DNA from: Pyxidicoccus trucidator
GTDB lineage: Bacteria > Myxococcota > Myxococcia > Myxococcales > Myxococcaceae
NCBI RefSeq assembly: GCF_010894435.1
Contig: NZ_JAAIXZ010000029.1
Coordinates: forward strand, 1 to 64,000
DNA: 64,000 bases
Direction of reading: 5' to 3'
In this document: positions 62,123 to 64,000 of the stretch, piece by piece
How positions within the stretch are numbered: position 1 is the stretch's first letter
How the letters are laid out: each line of letters begins with the position of its first letter
Position numbers and translations under genes: made by a program
The notes under the pieces: generated by a model
Databases searched by the model: none
Told to the model about the DNA's origin: nothing
What the model saw: the letters and a program-made list of their open reading frames with translations, nothing else

Positions 62123-62467
62123 ATGAGCCATGGACGGAAGTCCCGAGGACCGATTGGCGGGGTGAAGGGCATCCGCCGCGTCGAGGGCGCGGATGCCGTT
62201 CCCCGCATCCGTGCTCCGGAGCGGGTGTCCGGGGTGGGGGCCATTGAAGCGCGGGAGGGTGGGCGGAGGTCGTTCTCCGAAGCGCTGGAGCGGGCGGAGC
62301 GCGGACTGCACAGCGCGGAGCCGCTGCCGCTTCCCGTGGCTCGGCGGACGGTGGCGCTTCCGGAGCGGCGGACGGTGGATGAGGAGGAGGCCATGCGGCT
62401 TCCGGAGCCGTTGCCCGAGTCGTTCATTGGACTGCTTTGGTGGAAGGTGAAGGGCCGGCTTCCTTGA
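62123..62467 (+). CDS. Small basic hypothetical protein
   Basis: 114 residues, Arg/Gly-rich, starting MSHGRKSRGPIGGVKGIRRV and ending ESFIGLLWWKVKGRLP. It is probably disordered apart from a C-terminal hydrophobic patch. GAGAGG lies about 9 bases before the ATG. No family is recognised. It follows the VIT/VWA gene by 36 bases on the same strand and may share its transcript. Confidence 0.6.
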   Translation: MSHGRKSRGPIGGVKGIRRVEGADAVPRIRAPERVSGVGAIEAREGGRRSFSEALERAERGLHSAEPLPLPVARRTVALPERRTVDEEEAMRLPEPLPESFIGLLWWKVKGRLP

Positions 62468-62476
62468 GGGCGGCGC

Positions 62477-63046
62477 CTACACCTCCGTGAAGGTCATTCC
62501 GGTGGCGCCCGTGCGCTCCAGGGCGTCCTTGATGTCCTCGGTGACGACGAGGACGATGGTCCAGCCCCAGGGGCGGAAGACCTTGGCGTCTCCTACTCGG
62601 GACTTGTCGATGCGCATGCCGACGACGTTGCGGTATTCGCCGGCTCGCTCGGGCTGGTCGTCCTCGTCCTCGGGCACCCAGCGCTCCACGTGCTCCGAGG
62701 CCGCATCGTCGATGCAGTCCACCAGACGCGAGGCATTGATGAGGACGTAGGGCACCGGCTGGCCTTCCACCTGGATGGGCCAGGTCTGGACATCTCCAGG
62801 GGCCAGGGAGGTGAACACGTCAGCAACCGTGGGGTGAACGACGGGAACTGCTCCAGCATCCGCCAGGGAGAAGTCGAGCGGATTGCCGGCCTGGAAGAGC
62901 CCGACCGTCAGGGGTTCCGTCACGGTGGCGGGACGACCCCGCGTGAAGAGCCAGCTGCCAGCGTTTCCGCCTCTGCCGTCAACAGGCGTGTCAAGGTACC
63001 AGAGACCGGGGATGTAGAGGTTCTGGTCCAGCTCGAAGTAGCGCAT
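62477..63046 (-). CDS. Imm11-type immunity protein
   Basis: 189 residues starting MRYFELDQNLYIPGLWYLDT. The N-terminal beta strands and the C-terminal LINASRLVDCIDDAASEHVE plus RVGDAKVFRPWGWTIVLVVT match the Imm11/DUF1629 family found next to polymorphic toxins. It lies 20 bases after the stop of an AHH-nuclease toxin gene on the same strand, the usual toxin-then-immunity order. It should bind and block that toxin in the cytoplasm. The start was chosen at 63046; longer in-frame starts exist but extend into the toxin coding end. Confidence 0.83.
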   Translation of the reverse strand: MRYFELDQNLYIPGLWYLDTPVDGRGGNAGSWLFTRGRPATVTEPLTVGLFQAGNPLDFSLADAGAVPVVHPTVADVFTSLAPGDVQTWPIQVEGQPVPYVLINASRLVDCIDDAASEHVERWVPEDEDDQPERAGEYRNVVGMRIDKSRVGDAKVFRPWGWTIVLVVTEDIKDALERTGATGMTFTEV

Positions 63047-63066
63047 TGGAAGGACTTCTATCTTCC

Positions 63067-64000
63067 TCAGTCCTCGGTGAGAAGCCGCCGCAACCTGCTG
63101 CCGGGCGTGGAGAGCTCCCGCGCGATGCGCCGAAGTTCGCGCGTCAGGCGCTGACGACAGATTGCCACGGAAGAGCAGGCAATGGTCGCGTCCCGCACCC
63201 GTCGCAAGACCACCTCGTGGTACGCCTTCGGGTGGGGTCCTGCGTGCCCCCGGATGCGTATCAGGTTCGCGGGGTCGTTCTTCAACGACATCTCCGCTGT
63301 CCGGAATATCTTCTCGAAGAGGGGCGTCCACGGCCCACCTTCCGCGTCGGAGACGTTGTTCTTGTCCGTGCAGATGTGGTGCACCGTCCCATCCGGGTCG
63401 CCCTGGATGGCTCCCGGGCCCAGGGCCACCATCGCCACCGCGCCGGGCGCGAGGCTGATGACGACGCTGCCCTCCACCACCGCCACCGCGCTCACCTGCT
63501 CAATCGCCGCCAGATTGACTCCCAGCTGCGACGCGCTCAGCGCCACCGCCGCACCGAAGCCCGGCAACAGCGGCAGCCTCGTCGCCAGCCACGTCCCGGC
63601 GCCCACCGCTCCCCTGCCCGTCACCAATGCCACCGCGAGCACGAAGACACGCGCTCCCTCCGTGCCCAGCACCCGACCGAAGCGCGCTCCCGCCTCCTCC
63701 AACTCCTGGAACGTCGTGGCCCGGTCCACCGCGAGCTTCAGCGCACGGCAGGCCTTCACCACCTCCAGGAAGACCTCCATCCCTACGTACGCCAGCACCA
63801 GCACGGCCACCGTCGCCGCCGCCTTCGTGAACAACGGCTCGGGATTCGCCGCCAGCAGCGCCCACGACACCAGCGCCGACACCACCACCGTCTTGAAGAA
63901 GGTCGGGCTCAGCGTCCCTTCCACCGCGTCCGCGAGGCTCTCGTGCATCGGGTCCAAAGACAGCCCCACCGCCAGCTTCAGCCTGTCCACGGCACTGAAG
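63067..64000 (-). CDS. AHH-nuclease polymorphic toxin, 5' end beyond the window
   Basis: At least 310 residues visible; the reading frame is open through the right edge (FSAVDRLKLAV), so the N-terminus is missing. The visible part has hydrophobic helices (VVVSALVSWALLAANPEP, ATVAVLVLAYVGMEVFLEVV, and a second set about residues 110-190), then a C-terminal AHH-type HNH nuclease domain: VHHICTDKNN, GGPWTPLFEKIF and GHAGPHPKAYHEVVLRRVRD. It is probably a contact- or exchange-delivered DNase of the Sit type, paired with the downstream Imm11-type gene. The family within the Sit system cannot be fixed without its N-terminus. Confidence 0.82.
   Translation of the reverse strand, partial: FSAVDRLKLAVGLSLDPMHESLADAVEGTLSPTFFKTVVVSALVSWALLAANPEPLFTKAAATVAVLVLAYVGMEVFLEVVKACRALKLAVDRATTFQELEEAGARFGRVLGTEGARVFVLAVALVTGRGAVGAGTWLATRLPLLPGFGAAVALSASQLGVNLAAIEQVSAVAVVEGSVVISLAPGAVAMVALGPGAIQGDPDGTVHHICTDKNNVSDAEGGPWTPLFEKIFRTAEMSLKNDPANLIRIRGHAGPHPKAYHEVVLRRVRDATIACSSVAICRQRLTRELRRIARELSTPGSRLRRLLTED

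Overview
The window looks like an accessory-rich stretch of a myxobacterial chromosome from the Myxococcus/Corallococcus/Pyxidicoccus branch of Myxococcota. The evidence is very high GC with strong third-position GC bias, many short lipoproteins, an ELWxxDGT-repeat protein ending in a MYXO-CTERM sorting tail, SitA6/SitI6-type kin-discrimination toxin and immunity genes, a TIGR02996-type protein, a double-CXXCG protein, and an FHA/sigma-54 plus Ser/Thr kinase signalling cluster. No rRNA, CRISPR array or complete prophage is visible.

Layout. 1-6.3 kb: a secreted serine hydrolase, the repeat-rich MYXO-CTERM protein and a small Cys-rich exported peptide. 6.6-9.6 kb: a SitI6/SitA6 pair, a hypothetical gene, decayed phage-like reading frames and a tRNA-Val/tRNA-Asp operon with promoter and terminator. 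10-21 kb: an intradiol-dioxygenase-like lipoprotein, an E2-type acyltransferase, a STAS protein with a C-terminal-Cys partner, a DNRLRE/propeller lipoprotein, an MFS exporter and an S9 peptidase. 21.1-22.5 kb: a scrapyard with pieces of a GH15 gene, an IS91-type transposase and endonuclease III around one small intact gene. 22.5-27.6 kb: a DUF418 membrane protein, a DUF1801 protein and an AlkD-like protein (both with Lys/Ala-rich tails), a second broken SitA6/SitI6 pair abutting a tRNA 3' end, small exported proteins and a GNAT acetyltransferase.

27.6-33.4 kb: a broken NHL-like gene, AT-richer DNA, a C1q-like exported protein, a TolB-like lipoprotein, an alpha/beta hydrolase and a Cys-rich lipoprotein. 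33.5-40.7 kb: an AraC regulator divergent from an acyl-CoA synthetase, then a tightly packed signalling operon (lipoprotein, FHA-sigma54 activator, TPR-like protein, Ser/Thr kinase with PEGA domain). 40.9-44.5 kb: a Cys-rich lipoprotein, an M57-like metalloprotease with two LCCL domains and a TIGR02996 protein. 44.5-47.5 kb: an orphan MacB/FtsX-type permease between two direct copies of a dispersed repeat. 47.5-53.3 kb: a foreign island with a methyltransferase fragment, an unrecognised gene overlapping a PIN-domain gene, phage lysis-type remnants, a metalloprotease-like gene and an IS701-type element that splits a 49-codon reading frame. 53.5-64 kb: a proline-iminopeptidase-like hydrolase, a haem-motif lipoprotein, an intact GH15 enzyme, a VIT/VWA/DUF2135 lipoprotein, and at the right edge an Imm11-type immunity gene with a partial AHH-nuclease toxin.

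Taken together, the genes suggest a predatory or social soil bacterium investing in exported proteins, cell-contact toxins with cognate immunity, and environmental signalling. At least four places bear scars of mobile DNA. Function calls come from motif recognition by eye; no database search was run.
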